DNA of 64,000 nucleotides, taken from Carnegiea gigantea. Lineage: Eukaryota; Streptophyta; Magnoliopsida; Caryophyllales; Cactaceae. Made by a program: the position numbers and the translations under genes. Position 1 is the stretch's first letter; the number at the start of each line of letters is the position of its first letter. The notes under the pieces were generated by a model, which did not search any database, had not been told where the DNA came from, and worked only from the letters and a program-made list of their open reading frames with translations. This document shows positions 1 to 12,002 of the stretch, one piece after another. Location of the stretch: assembly GCA_029747015.1 (NCBI GenBank), contig JAKOGI010001178.1, forward strand, positions 1 to 64,000. The letters are read 5' to 3'.

Positions 1-2252
1 AAGATTATATCAAAACGCTAATTTAATACTAAATATCGCTACTAATCTAATTTATTGTTCCTCATCTTTGTAATTCTAAATTAGATCAAATTTAATTAAT
101 AAAAATTTGGAAGAATACCCAATATTACTCCTAAATATTCTAGATTTAATTCTGGAAATAAAATAGTAAATAGCTATCCTAAATAACCTAGAAAAATAAA
201 AGCAGAATAATAACTTAATCTTCAACTAAAAATCAAAACAGAAAATAATAAACAGAAAATAAATATTAAAAATGACAAACAGTAACCTAAACTAATATTC
301 TTCAACTTTATAAGCTTATAACTCCAGAATAATATTTGATTGATTTTAGGAAAATTAAATCAGGCAATTACTGTAGAATAATCAAGCCGAAAATTAAATA
401 TGAAATTAAAAATAAAATAAACTGCATTAATAAAAATACGAAATTAATCAACAAAATTATTCTAATCTAAGAACATAATTTCCTGGACTCAATAACACCT
501 AATAAACGTGAAATAAATATTAAAAATGAAATTTCCAGGTTTAATGATTTCAAAACCTGCACAAATCAATTTCACAAAATAATTGTGAAAAATTATCAAA
601 TAATTCCCAAAAATTACGAAATTAAATAGAGGCAGATTAAGACACTATATAAACCCTAGAAATGAATAAAAACAAAAAAAAAACAAAAACAACTATTTTT
701 AGCCTAAATGATAAAACAGAATATAACACAAATCCAAAATTATAGCCACTCTAAAAATCAAAATCTAACCTATCTAAAATTACCAAGACACTCCTAAAAG
801 ACTATTCTTTTTGGGGGGTCGATTGAAATGATATTGAAGCTAATAAAAATAAAACAAAAATTAACAAACTAATCAAATGAACTCTAAGCAACAAATAATG
901 ATCAAAAGTTGTCAAATTTATGAAGAATACTTAGTATAATCTCAATCCACCATGCAAATTAATATTTATCATTAACACACAAGTTAACTTCATTCATGAC
1001 TTAAACTGTAGAAGACATCCACTAGCGGTTCTTCCCCGTTTTTTCTTAGATTCTAGTTTAATTAGGCCCAACCCTAATGTAAACCCTACTAATTTGATAA
1101 CCTTTATACCAGTGCAAAAGTTTAATCAAACTAGAGCATTAAAAATTAGAAAAACATCATTTAATACTTTGTAATCAATTTACCAGCAAATTGATCTAAC
1201 AAAGATCTAAAGTGATTACCTAATTAAAAGAGATGAATTTGAACCATCCATAATTAATTAGGGTGATACCTAAGCAGAAAAGACTATAACTTTTACGTAT
1301 TATAGTCTTCTGAACTATCAATCGAAATCGTATTACACTAATTAGCATGCATTCTAATTAATTTAGCACGAATATCATAAACGATAAACGCTAATCATTA
1401 TAGAATCATGAATATGAATCAACTAGGCAATAAAGCATAAGACTTGTTTCAAAATAGTAAATTTAGCATGGCTTCAAGAAGATTACACTAAGTATAAAAA
1501 GATTACTCACTCATATTAAAAATAACATCACAAAATTCATTCAAATAATTCATGTTTAACAATAAACTTAAACACATAAAAGAAATTAAAGTAAGAAAAA
1601 TTTTTTTTTTAAAAAAGAAAAGGCTACTTGGTGAGGAGGAAGGAGTTGCCGTGAGGGTGTGATTGCCGTGGTGAGATAGGGTAGTGATGATGATGATGAA
1701 AGATGATGATTATGGTGATGTGTGGTGAGGAGATGAAGAAGTGATGATGGGCGTGAGATTGAGGATGGAGCTGGTGATGATTTACGTTGACGACGAAGAA
1801 GAGGTGACGTGAGAAGGTTGATGCGGCTGTGGTGATTATGGAGAGGGATGATAATGGGTGTTAGGTGAGATGGAAGAAGGGTTAGGTGTGAGGAGGTTGA
1901 TGGTTGTGGGTGATGGTGATGATGATATATATTGGGAGGAAAGGAGGGGTATGATTAGGGTTAGTAATTAGGGTTTCCTTCTTCCTTTCTTCCTTGAACT
2001 TCTTTTCCCTCAAGACTCCTAACTCTTCTCCAACTCTTGAAATTGTAGTCCGCACAATATCTTTATTTTTGTTATTTTTGGACCGTCTTTTACCCGAGCA
2101 TGTAAAACCCGAGCCTTAACGACTCGTCTTCTCCTTTTATTAAAACAATACCTAACCTGAAAAATATATGCAAATAACGTAAATTAGATGCAATAATGTG
2201 TAAAATATAATCAAAATAATTAATAAAACGATGCATGATTAATGGCTTAACA
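1..2252 (-). repeat. 3' LTR of the Athila-type element, missing its first 92 bp
   Basis: Window base 1 aligns with base 8950 of the complete LTR, so only the outer 92 bp are missing. The inner boundary ends GCTTAACA at 2245-2252. The stretch 1680-1930 is rich in GAT/ATG triplets. An ATATATA run near 1926 is a possible TATA box for minus-strand transcription. At 771-790 this LTR has the unoccupied site into which a SINE inserted in the other LTR. Confidence 0.92.
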
Positions 2253-3531
2253 AATTCCCTCACACTTAGACTCTGGACGTCCTCGTGCAAAGAAATCTTA
2301 GACTCGACCTAAAGTTGACATCTTTTCTTTTCTTGTAAAATCATGCATACTTATGATATTCATACTAGGTTTGGGCTTGCTTATGAAAAACAGTGTTACT
2401 GAATTAATTAGTTTTTCCTTCAATAAGTGAATACTTGCTAGACATCCAACTATCGTTAGAGAGTTTATTTATCAACCTCACAATATTTCTATAATGAAAT
2501 AACAAGATCAGTAGTTATCCATCCTTTTTAGATATGCATACATCGATCAAGAGGTCTAGAAATTTATGATAGAAAAATTGAGGCACGGTATGGCTAAGGA
2601 GACAATTGAACTAGGTAGAATAACTTATTGAATTGATTCTGAACTTGCCTTGTATTTATTTATTTATTTATTTATTTTCTCGTCAAACTCCACTTGCGCA
2701 CGTATTCAAGGCCCATATAGGGTCTTAGAAATTAAACACTCCCTGTCTTACACTTACCTGAATAGAGGTGCTGGAGCAAACATTTTATTTTCATCAGTAC
2801 TTTTAATTATTTTATTGGCTCACTAGTATGGGAAGCAAGCTTTCCAGTGGCAGTATTGCCTCAAAAGGTAGCACCCAGGTGCGCATGTCTTAAAAGAATA
2901 CTTGTCATTCCCAACTTTGACTCTCTCATTTTTTTTAGTTCTTTTTTTTTAAAATAAGAAATAGACAAGTAAAATCACAATTTTATTGAGTTATTCAGCT
3001 AATTCAATAGTTTAGGAGATGGGCCAGGTTATTTTATTGCCTCTGAATCGGATATATTACATGACTAAATAAGATGGATAATCAAGAGAGTTACTCATTA
3101 AAAAAATATATGAGGATTAACTCAAACTTCTCTAAAGGATAATTATCATGCTTAAAAGTCTTCACTTATAAAAGAATAAATTACAAAATAGCTAATAAAA
3201 CAAAATTTTTTTCTAAACAAGCAAACCTAGCATAAACTCATATCATGCACTATTTATAAAAAAAATTTTTTTTTTCGATTTTCTACTTTGTTTTTTTTAA
3301 AGAATAAATACTGCGAAAATTAAATGCAGGATGCAATCCTCCACACTTGATTCATACATAGTCCCTAATGCATGCAAAAAGATAGAAATAATAAAAACAA
3401 AAGCAAAAGTAAATAGGAACTTTCCTGAAAATGTTGGGTTACCTCCCAACCAGCGCCTTTGTTTACAGTCGTTGGCTTGACTTCATGAATGCTCATGGAT
3501 CCTCAAGTTGGATCTCTTCTATTAAACATAC
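2253..3531 (-). other. Post-integrase spacer of the Athila-type element with PPT-like end
   Basis: This 1.28-kb stretch lies between the integrase stop and the 3' LTR. On the minus strand the bases next to the LTR read GTGAGGGAATT, a plausible polypurine tract. A GTTGGGAGGTAACCCAAC-type segment near 3435-3455 is typical of the post-pol region of Athila/Tat elements. Athila elements often carry an env-like ORF here, but I see no reading frame that supports one. There are several A/T homopolymers. Confidence 0.6.
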
Positions 3532-4690
3532 CTAGTCTCCTTCATAGAAATGTTTTAGCCTATGACCATTCACTTTGAAAATCTTGTTAGTAGCAAAGGA
3601 TTTAATTTCTACAGCACCATGGGGATAAGTCTTTACTATCATAAAGGGTCCTAACCACTTAGAGTTTAACTTACCAGGAAAAAGTTTCAGTTTAGAATTG
3701 AATAATAGCACTTTCTCACCTACCTGAAATTCTTTTCTAATAAGTTTGGCATCGCGAATTGCTTTGGTCTTACCCTTGTAGATGACTGAATTGTCATAGG
3801 CTTCTAAGCATATCTCTTCTAGTTCCTGTAATTGCAATTTACGCTCTTTTCCTGCTAACTCATAGTTAAGATTACATTGTTTCACAGCCCAATATGATTT
3901 ATGTTCTATCTCAACAGGGAGGTGACACGACTTTCCAAAGACTAATCTGTAGGGGGACATACCAATTGGAGTCTTATATGTAGTCCTATAAGCCCAAAGA
4001 GTCTCATCTAACATAAGACTCCAATCCTTCTTATCTGGCTTAACTACCTTTTCAAGCATGCCCTTAATCTCTTTATTAGAAATTTTAGCTTGGCCATTAG
4101 TCTGGGGGTGATAACTAGTAGATACCTTATGAGTTATATGATATTTAGCTAACAAGGCACCTAAAGTTCTGTTACAAAAATGAGTTTCCCTATCACTGAT
4201 GATTGCTCTTGGCACTCCATATCTATGCAAGATTAGAGATTTAACATGTTTCACCACAGTCTTAGCATCATTAGTCCTTGTGGCCACAGCTTCTACCCAT
4301 TTGGATACATAATCAGCAATCACAAGAATATAGGTATATCCAAAAGAAGGGGGAAAGGGTCCCATGAAATCAATGCCCCATACATCAAAATTTTCACAAA
4401 CATAAACATTATATAAGGGCATTTGATTCCTTCTTAACAAGTTTCCAGTCTTTTGGCACACTTCACATCTTTTCTAAAAATCATAAACATCTCGAGAAAT
4501 AGTAGGCCAATAAAATCCACACTCAAGCACTTTATGTGATGTTCGTTTGGGTCCAAAATGTCTCCCACTTTCTGAAGAATGACAGAAGTTTAGAATGGAA
4601 TGAATTTCACTATCATCTACACATCGCCTTATAATCTGGTCACCACAAAACTTCTATAAATATAGCTCATCCCAAACATAATATTTGGAT
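3532..4690 (-). pseudogene. Integrase of the Athila-type element; core open, zinc-finger part broken
   Basis: The open part (3532-4461, 309 codons) holds the catalytic core. The first Asp is in WGIDFMGPF, the second in IISDRETHF, and the Glu is in the [12 protein letters not shown] stretch, giving a D,D,E triad with family-like spacing. The C-terminus has a GPF/Y-type module (WLGPFMIVK). The N-terminal HHCC zinc finger lies upstream at about 4440-4600. Its HxxxH-like and CxxC residues can be seen, but in-frame stops interrupt the sequence near 4476 and 4657. Integrase would cut host DNA and join element ends in the nucleus. Because it belongs to one gag-pol polyprotein that is broken upstream, this core could not be produced normally. 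Confidence 0.88.
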
Positions 4691-4849
4691 TGAGGTCTTA
4701 TTTTCTCTTTTTCAACTCTAGCCAACTCAATGGGAAAAGTTTTAGTGACTATATAATTTACAATATCAGCATACCAAGGCAATCTACTAGTCATAGCATA
4801 CAGAGTCTCATCACGAAAATAATTAGTAAAAGGGCTACCACTCTCCCCT

Positions 4850-5240
4850 GTTTCTAATCTACTCAGATGGTTAGCAACTAAATTCTTAGCTCCAGGCTTA
4901 TCTCTAATTTCTAGTTGAAATTCTTACAATAATAACATCCATCTAATTAACCTGGGCTTTGAATCTTTCTTTTCTAACAAGTGTTTAAGAGTGGAATGAT
5001 CAGAGTAAACGGTAACTTTAACACCCAACAAATAAGGACGGAACTTTTCAAGAGCAAAAACAACAGCATACATCTCCTTTTCTGTAGTAGTATAGTTACA
5101 CTATGTAGGATCAAGAGTTCTAGAAGTATAGCAAATTACATGAGGTACCTTCCCAACTCTTTGACCTAGAACTGCCCCCACTGCCTTATCACTAGCATCA
5201 CGCATTAACTCAAAAGGTAAGGCCCAGTTTGGGGGTTGCA
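4850..5240 (-). pseudogene. RNase H domain of the Athila-type element, inactivated
   Basis: The domain follows RT directly. The first acidic residue is visible in MRDASD, the Glu in TTTEKE and the third in YSDHSTL. The fourth position, normally Asp in a NLVADHLSR-type motif, reads Asn (GAC to AAC, near 4872). Two in-frame stops cut it: TAG at about 5102, where the family has CAG, and TAA at about 4927, where the family has CAA. RNase H would remove the RNA strand during minus-strand DNA synthesis. The loss of a catalytic Asp and the two stops mean it is dead. Confidence 0.85.
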
Positions 5241-6205
5241 CAATAGGAGGAGAAGTCAATGTTAACTTCAACAGATCAAAAGCCCTAATACAATTATCAT
5301 CAAAATCAAGAAAGACATCTTTTGCAAGCAAGGCACATAAAGGAGAAGCAATCTTAGAAAAATCTTTGATGAGCCTCCTATAAAACCCTACATGTCCTAA
5401 GAATGATCTCACATCTTTGACACACTTTGGGTAGGGTAGAGACTGGATGATGTCAACTTTAGCTCTATCTACCTCTAATCCCTTCGATGACACTACATGT
5501 CTCAGTACTACCCCATACTCCACCATGAAATGACACTTTTTAAAATTCAAGACCAAATTGGTTTCAATGCAACGTCTAAGCACAAGAGTAAGATGATGCA
5601 AGCACTCATCAAATAAATCACCATGTATGGTAAAATCATCCATAAAAACCTCCATAATCTTGGTGATAAAATCAGAAAAGATACTCATCATACATCTTTG
5701 AAAGGTAGCAGGTGCATTACATAAATCAAAAGGCATACGTCTAAAAGCGTAAGTGCCAAAAGGACAAGTAAAGGTAGTCTTCTCCTGATCTGCAGGAGCT
5801 ATAGCGACCTGAATATAACCTGAATACCCATCCAAAAAGCAATAATGTGATCTCCTAGCTGATCTCTTTAACATTTAGTCCATGAAAGGCAATGGGAAAT
5901 GGTCCTTCTCAGTGGCCTTGTTAAGCTTTCTACAGTCAATACACACTCTCCGACCACTCTGGACTCTAGTAGGTATCAACTCTCGTTCATTGTTTTGCAC
6001 TACTGTTGTTCCCCCCTTTTTAGGAACCACGTGAATAGGACTAATCCACTCAGAGTCAGCAACGGGGTAGATCACCCGAGCATCTAACCACTTAAGAATC
6101 TCTTTTTTGGACTACCTCCATCATAGGTGGATTAAGTCTCCTCTGAGGGTCCCTCTTAGGCTTAGCATCTTTTTCTAAGGTAATAGTATGTGAGCACAAG
6201 GTAGG
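5241..6205 (-). pseudogene. Reverse transcriptase of the Athila-type element, inactivated
   Basis: RT motifs run in order: ISPIHVVPKKGG, RVCIDCRKLN, KDHFPLPF, CFLDGYSGY, NAPATFQR, and the catalytic FMDDF at 5635-5646. An extra A in the homopolymer at 6103-6108 shifts the frame before the fingers domain. A TAA at 5875-5877 stands where relatives have CAA, just after PLPFMD. Several conserved residues are changed, such as Tyr to Cys in the CIDYRKLN motif and Gly to Asp in MPFGLCNAP. These are consistent with an old copy not under selection. The domain architecture and lineage assignment are secure. Confidence 0.9.
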
Positions 6206-7190
6206 GCTAAGGCCTTTGAGGTCTGCTAAAGTCCACCCTATAGCTTCGCTATGTTCTCTAAGCGCTTTAATAAGTTTTTCCTCCTGGCCCAAAGTGAGTG
6301 CACTAGAGATGATTACAGACAAAGTTTCATTGTCTCCTAAATAAGCATATTTTAAATTTTCAGGTAACGGTTTCAATTCCAATTTAGGGGGTGAGATGCT
6401 CGAGGGAAGTAACTTTGCATGCTTTTCAGGCAGTTCAAATTTGTTAGGTCCATTATGCTCTTGCAAGTGAAACAAGTACCTTATCATATCTTCTAAGTTA
6501 TCATTAACTTGATATGGCACTTTCTGAGACTCAGTATGATCAAGACTCTTAGTAAGCACAGTAAACAGTTCATCCTCATAGGATAAGTCATAGAAATCTT
6601 GAGATAACTCATCAAAAACGTCAAGTGCATATAGGTAGTTAACATCAGAAGGAAATCTCATGGCATCAAAAATATTGAACTTTATAGCCTCACCATCAAA
6701 TTCCATGGTTAGTGCCCCTTCATGCACGTCCATTTTAGCCCTAGCAGTTTTCAAAAAGGGCCTGCTAAGCAAGATGGGAATATCATGGCATGCTTCACCC
6801 ATGTTCATTACATAAAAGTCAGCAGGAAATACTAGTTCATTTACTTGAACCAAAACATCCTCTGACACTCCATCAAGATAAGTGTTGCTCCTATCAGCTA
6901 ATTGAATCACTATGCCCGTTTTCTTTAATTCTCCTGGTTCAGTTTGTCATAAACAGATCTAGGCATAACATTAATAGAGGCACCTAAATCAAGCATAGCT
7001 TTATCAAAGCAAAGGTTTCCTATTTTGCAAGGAACAGAAAACAGACCAGGGTCTTGACACTTAGGGGGAAGTTTTCTTTGAAAAACAGCAGACACATTTT
7101 CCCCCACACTTATCTTCTCATTACCAATGAGCTTCCTCTTGACAGTGCATAATTCTTTTAAGAACTTAGCATAATGAAGCACCTGTTTAA
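6206..7190 (-). pseudogene. Aspartic protease and linker of the Athila-type element, frameshifted
   Basis: The retropepsin active site is visible as LDLGASINVMP near 6990, where DLGAS replaces the DTG/DSG of other families, as is usual in this lineage. It follows a conserved segment ending in CKIGNLCFDKAMLDLG. The frame breaks near 6930-6945, between the active-site half and the flap half, which resumes with IQLADRSNTY. The second half continues through ILLSRPFLKTA, the usual ILG-type motif, into an acidic linker before RT. The protease would process the gag-pol polyprotein. Confidence 0.85.
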
Positions 7191-8733
7191 TGGCATCAAG
7201 GAGAGGTATATTAATTTCTACCTTCCTAAAAATCTCTAAAATCTCTTGGTTAGCCTCACTTATCTTAGACGCAGGGCTTCTAAATCTACTAAGGAAAGGT
7301 GGGATTGGCTTGTAAGATTCTCTTTTCTTTTCTCCTAATTCCTTAGTAGTTTGATTGGATTTTGTATCTAATTCTGGTTCAGCCCCTTTTACTTCTTACT
7401 CAGGTTCCACTTCTCTCTTCTTTGTAGGTTCCTTTAACTCTTTCCTGCTTCTAAGTGTTATTACGCTAACATTCTCCTTGGGGTTGGGGTTAGGGTAAGG
7501 TTGAGATGGTAACCTATTTTGCATTTGGGCTTGCAAGTTGCTAACTATGGTATCAGTCGCTGTTTATCTCTCTTGAACTTGCTTAAGGGTGGTTTCCATA
7601 CTCTAGAACCTGTCATCCATTTTCTTAAGGACTTGTTCTAGGAGGAAATTGCTCCTATTTTGACTAGAAGGTTGACGAGAGGGTTGGTCAAAACCAGGTG
7701 GATTAGGCTTAGGGTCATACCTAAGGTTAGGGTGGTCTCTCCATCCTTCATTATAAGTATTCGAATAGGGATTATATCTCCTTTGATTTTGGTTAGAGTA
7801 AAGAGCATTAACATTACCTTCTTGTAGAGTAGGACATGCATCAGTAGAATGCCCTTCTAGACAATAAATACCACATATTACTGCTTTTTGAATATCCCCA
7901 ATAACAATCTTATTTAACATAGCAGTAATGTGAGATAACTGATTCTCTAGAGATAAACTAGACCCTATCTCATTTACCCTTTTAACTTGTGAGTCCCTAG
8001 CACCAAACTGCTGAGTATTTTAGGCCATTAAATTAAATAGATTTTTAGCATCAGCTGGGGTTTTATTAACCAGAGCCCCCCAACTAGTAGCATCAACCAT
8101 ATTACAATCCATAGGAAGTAAACCCTCATAAAAATATTGAATCAACAGTTGTTCAGTTATTTGATGATGGGGATAACTAGCACATAACTTATTAAATCTT
8201 TCCCAATACTCACAAAAGGTTTCCCCATTCATTTATTTGATTTCATATATTTCTTTTCCAATAGATCCAATACGGGATGCAGGAAAAAAATTTTCTAGAA
8301 ACGATTTATGCAATGCAGTCCATGTAGAAAACGATCCAGCAGGCATATAATATAATCAGTCCTTAGCATTACCAAGCAAAGAAAAGCGAAAGGCCCTTAG
8401 TCTAATTTGATCCTCAGGAATTTCTTCAGGCACCATAGCAGAGCAGGTAATAAGAAATTCACTAATGTGTCTATAGGAGTCCTCACCAGCCAATCCATGA
8501 AACTTAGGTAATAAATTAATAAATCCTGAGTTTAATTTCAAAGGCTTATCTAAACCAGCATAAGTAATAGACATTGGTTGGGTTTCTAAGTTAGGAGCAG
8601 CAAGTTCTCGAAGAGTAAACATGCTTACCTCTTTAACCCTAAAACTTATTGGGTCAGGCTGACTCTCTTTGTTTTTAGCTTTCATTGGTTGCTTCTTGCC
8701 CTCTCTAATTTCCTTACCACTCCTTAATTTCAT
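7191..8733 (-). pseudogene. gag of the Athila-type element, with several stops
   Basis: The gag begins with MKLRSGKEI at 8733, a typical start for this lineage, close behind the primer site. The capsid-like retrotransposon gag domain is at about 8020-8480 (FCEYWERFNKLCASYPHHQI and the following YFYEGL). A nucleocapsid-like CCHC remnant is at 7832-7875, but its spacing (CxxxC) is not canonical. A stretch of N/P-rich repeats follows. In-frame stops occur at about 8355 (TGA for expected TGG), 8233 (TAA for expected CAA), 8018 and in the 7380-7600 region. Gag would form the particle and bind RNA. Confidence 0.88.
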
Positions 8734-8834
8734 GCATTACAAGAAATCCTACAAATAAAATAGAATACTAAAGTTAAACAAAGCAATGAAAGGAGTAAAA
8801 TTAAATAGAAGTAAACTAGTAATTTAATTTTTTT

Positions 8835-8852
8835 TCCCCGACAACGACGCCA
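8835..8852 (-). promoter_or_regulatory. Primer-binding site, tRNA-Asp type
   Basis: On the minus strand this reads TGGCGTCGTTGTCGGGGA, ending 5 bp from the LTR edge. It matches the 3' end of plant tRNA-Asp, the known Athila/Tat primer, except for two positions that look like C-to-T changes. Confidence 0.85.
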
Positions 8853-8857
8853 AAATT

Positions 8858-11345
8858 TGTTAAGCTTATTGAGAGTTACAAATTTAACCACTACTTCGGT
8901 TATTAAACACTTTTTATAGCATAGGAAAGTAGGGATCGATCCATGAGAAAAGATTATATCAAAACGCTAATTTAATACTAAATATCGCTACTAATCTAAT
9001 TTATTGTTCCTCATCTTTGTAATTCTAAATTAGATCAAATTTAATTAATAAAAATTTGGAAGAATACCCAATATTACTCCTAATATTCTAGATTTAATTC
9101 TGGAAATAAAATAGTAAATACCTATCCTAAATAATCAGGACAACAAAAAAAAAAAAAACAGAATAATAACTTAATCTTCAACTAAAAATCAAAACAGAAA
9201 ATAATAAACAGAAAATAAATATTAAAAATGACAAACAGTAACCTAAACTAATATTCTTCAACTTTATAAGCTTATAAATCCAGAATAATATTTGATTGAT
9301 TTTAGGAAAATTAAATCAGACAATTACTGCAGAATAATCAAGCAGAAAATTAAATCTGAAATTAAAAATAAAATAAACTGCATTAATAAAAATACGAAAT
9401 TAATCAACAAAATTATTCTAATCTGAGAACATAATTTCCTGGACTCAATAACACCTAATAAATGTGAAATAAATATTAAAAATGAAATTTCCAGATTTAA
9501 TGATTTTAAAACCTACACATATCAATTTCACAAAATAATTCTGAAAAATTATCAAATAATTTCTAAAAATTACAAAATTAAATAGGGGCAGATTAGGCTA
9601 GGAATAAAAACTAAAAAAACAAAAACAACTATTTTTAGCCTAATTTCTAACAAACTGGTAACTAAATGATAAAACAGAATATAACGCAAATCTAAAATTA
9701 TAACCACTCTAAAAATCAAAATCTAACCTATCTAAAATTACCAAGAACAACAACAACAACACCACCTCCCAGTGTGGGTCCCGCTTTTGCGGGGTCTAGG
9801 GAGATCCAACTGTAGGCAACCTTACCTCTACCGGTATTCCTACCCATAGAGAGCTGGATTCCAAGCTATCTAAAATTACCAAGACACTCCTAAAAGACTA
9901 TTCTTTTGGCGGGGTTCGATTGAAATTATATTGAAGCTAATAAAAATAAAACAAAAATTAACAAACTAATCAAATTAACTCTAAGCAACAAATAATGATC
10001 AAAAGTTGTCAAATTTATGAAGAATACTTAGTATAATCTCAATCCACCATACAAATTAATATTTATCATTAACACACAAGTTAATTTCATTTATGAGTTA
10101 AACTGTAGAAGACATCCACCAGCGGTTCTTCCCCGTTTTTCCTTAGATTTTAGTTTAATTAGGCCCAGCCCTAATATAAATCCTACTAATTTGATAACCT
10201 TTACACCAGCACAAAAGTTTAATCAAACTAGAGAATTAAGAATTAAAAAAACATCATTTAACACTTTGTAACTAATTTACCAGTAAATCGATTTAACAAA
10301 GATCTAAAGCGATTACCTAATTAGAAGAGATGGGTTTGAGCCATCCATGATTAATTAGGGTGATACCTAAGCATAAAAGATTATAACTTTTACATATTAT
10401 AGCCTTCTAAACTATCAATCGAAATCGTATTACACTAATTAGCATAAATTCTAATTAATTTACACGAATATTATAAACGATAAACGCTAATCGCTAGAGA
10501 ATCATGAATATGAATCAACTAGGCAATAAAGTATAAGACTTGTTTCAAAATAGTAAATTTAGCATGGCTTCAAGAAGATTACACTAAGCATAAAAAGATT
10601 GCTCACTCATATTAAAAATAACATCACAAAATCCATTCAAATAATTCATGTTTAACAATAAACTTAAACAAATAAAAGAAATTAAAGTAAGAAAAAAATT
10701 TAAAAAAAAGAAAAGGCTACTTGGTGAGGAGGAAGGAGTTGCCGTGAGAGTGTGATTGCCGTGGTGAGATAGGACAGTGATGATGATGATGAAAGATGAT
10801 GATTATGGTGATGTGTGGTGGGAAGATGAAGAAGTGATGATGGGCGTGAGATTGAGGATGGAGCTGGTGATGATTTACGTTGACGACGAAGAAGAGGTGA
10901 CGTGAGGAGGTTGATGCGGCTGTGGTGATTATGGAGAGGGATGATGATGGGTGTTAGGTGAGATGGAAGAAGGGTTAGGCATGAGGAGGTTGATGGTTGT
11001 GGGTGATGGTGATGATGATATATATTGGGAGGAAAGGAGGGGTGTGATGAGGGTTAGTAATTAGGGTTTCCTTCTTCCTTTCTTCCTTGAACTTCTTCTC
11101 CCTTAAGACTTCTCGCTGTTCTCCAACTCTTAAAATCCTAGTCCAGACAATATCTTCATTTTTGTTATTTTTGGGCCGTATTCTGCCCGAACATGTAAAA
11201 CCCAAGCCTTAACGACTCGTCTTCTCCTTTTATTAAAACATTACCTAACCTGAAAAATATATGAAAATAATGTAAATTAGATGCAATAATGTGTAAAATA
11301 CAATCAAAATAATTAATAAAACGATGCATGATTAATGGCTTAACA
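8858..11345 (-). repeat. 5' LTR of the Athila-type element, complete
   Basis: The 2488-bp LTR runs from TGTTAAGC to GCTTAACA. It is colinear with 1-2252 from base 8950 onwards. The main length difference is a SINE insertion with its duplication at 9728-9884. As in the other LTR, there is a GAT/ATG-rich stretch (about 10780-11020) and an ATATATA run near 11018. The five bases after it are CAAAC, but the partner flank is not in the window. Confidence 0.93.
9747..9865 (-). mobile_element. 5'-truncated SINE with (TTG)n tail and 19-bp target duplication
   Basis: On the minus strand this 119-bp insert ends in repeated GTT units and contains GGTAAGGTTGCCTAC and CTAGACCCCGC blocks. These resemble the tRNA-unrelated 3' module of TS-type plant SINEs. 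It is flanked by a perfect 19-bp direct repeat (9728-9746 and 9866-9884). The equivalent place in the other LTR (about 771-790) has a single copy of the repeat and no insert. No tRNA-like A/B-box head is present, so the insert is 5'-truncated. Confidence 0.85.
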
Positions 11346-11889
11346 CAAACCCTTGATTGCCTTCACAAATGCATGGTACCCTAATTTAGCCTTTTTAAGC
11401 TTTCCCATATGTATATAATTGTCCTCAAATCCCATGTTCTTAGTAGTTGACATTAACATCTAGGATCGTTTTAATCAAACATGTGCCATTCATTTAGTTT
11501 TGAATGTTTCTACAATCTTGAAGGGTATGCATTGTTGCCTGCAATCCTATTTGTGATACCATAAATGAATGTTTTTAAGTGCAAGTCTAATATCCTAGTT
11601 TCCTTCAAGGACTTTAGAGGCAAAAAAGTAACACGCTCATTGCATATTTAATTTTGCTACATCACGAAAGGCAAATTCGATTCCAGTGAGGTGGGTCTTT
11701 CGTATTCAAATGCATACAAGTTGCAGTTCCCCTTGTGAAATTTTGGTTCTTTTGGTTTCAACATCAAACTAATTTCTTTCATGAGAGCTTTTAGATTGTG
11801 ATGTAACTTCCTTCTTGGTCTTGAGCTTTTTAGAGGCCATTTCTGCTACTTTAAATTTGCACCTGAATAATAAAGAAAACAACTTAGAT

Positions 11890-12002
11890 CCATTGGAATC
11901 GACCTCTCTACGAGCAATCACATCTGTAAAAGTAAGGTTGCCTATATCTAGATCTCCCCAAACACTGTAAAAATGGACCCATATTGGGAGTTGTTGCTGT
12001 TG
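11890..12002 (+). mobile_element. Second, diverged copy of the same SINE 3' module
   Basis: Read on the plus strand, this has the same order of blocks as the SINE at 9747-9865: TTGGAATC, CTCTCTA, GTAAGGTTGCCTA, GATCTCCCCAAAC, GACCCATATTGGGAG, then GTTG repeats. The (TTG)n tail is short. No target duplication or tRNA-like head was found, so it appears older than the first copy. Confidence 0.7.

Larger units (their letters stand above)
1..11345 (-). mobile_element. Athila-type Ty3/gypsy LTR retrotransposon, degenerate, 3' LTR cut by window edge
   Basis: The element reads on the minus strand. In order it has the 5' LTR (8858-11345), a tRNA-Asp-like primer site, gag, protease, RT, RNase H, integrase, a non-coding spacer and the 3' LTR (1-2252). 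The order PR-RT-RH-INT defines Ty3/gypsy. The RT wording (KDHFPLPF, CFLDGYSGY, FMDDF), the tRNA-Asp-type primer site and the long LTRs fit the Athila lineage. The complete LTR starts TGTTAAGC and ends GCTTAACA, a perfect 8-bp terminal inverted repeat. The target-site duplication cannot be tested because the left flank is outside the window. The first 120 bases of the window are identical to the matching stretch of the other LTR. Every coding domain has stops or frameshifts except the integrase core, so the copy is not autonomous. Confidence 0.93.

Noticed and set aside
2253..3531. Env-like gene of the Athila element
   Set aside because: The position is right, but no frame, signal peptide or membrane segment pattern can be supported.
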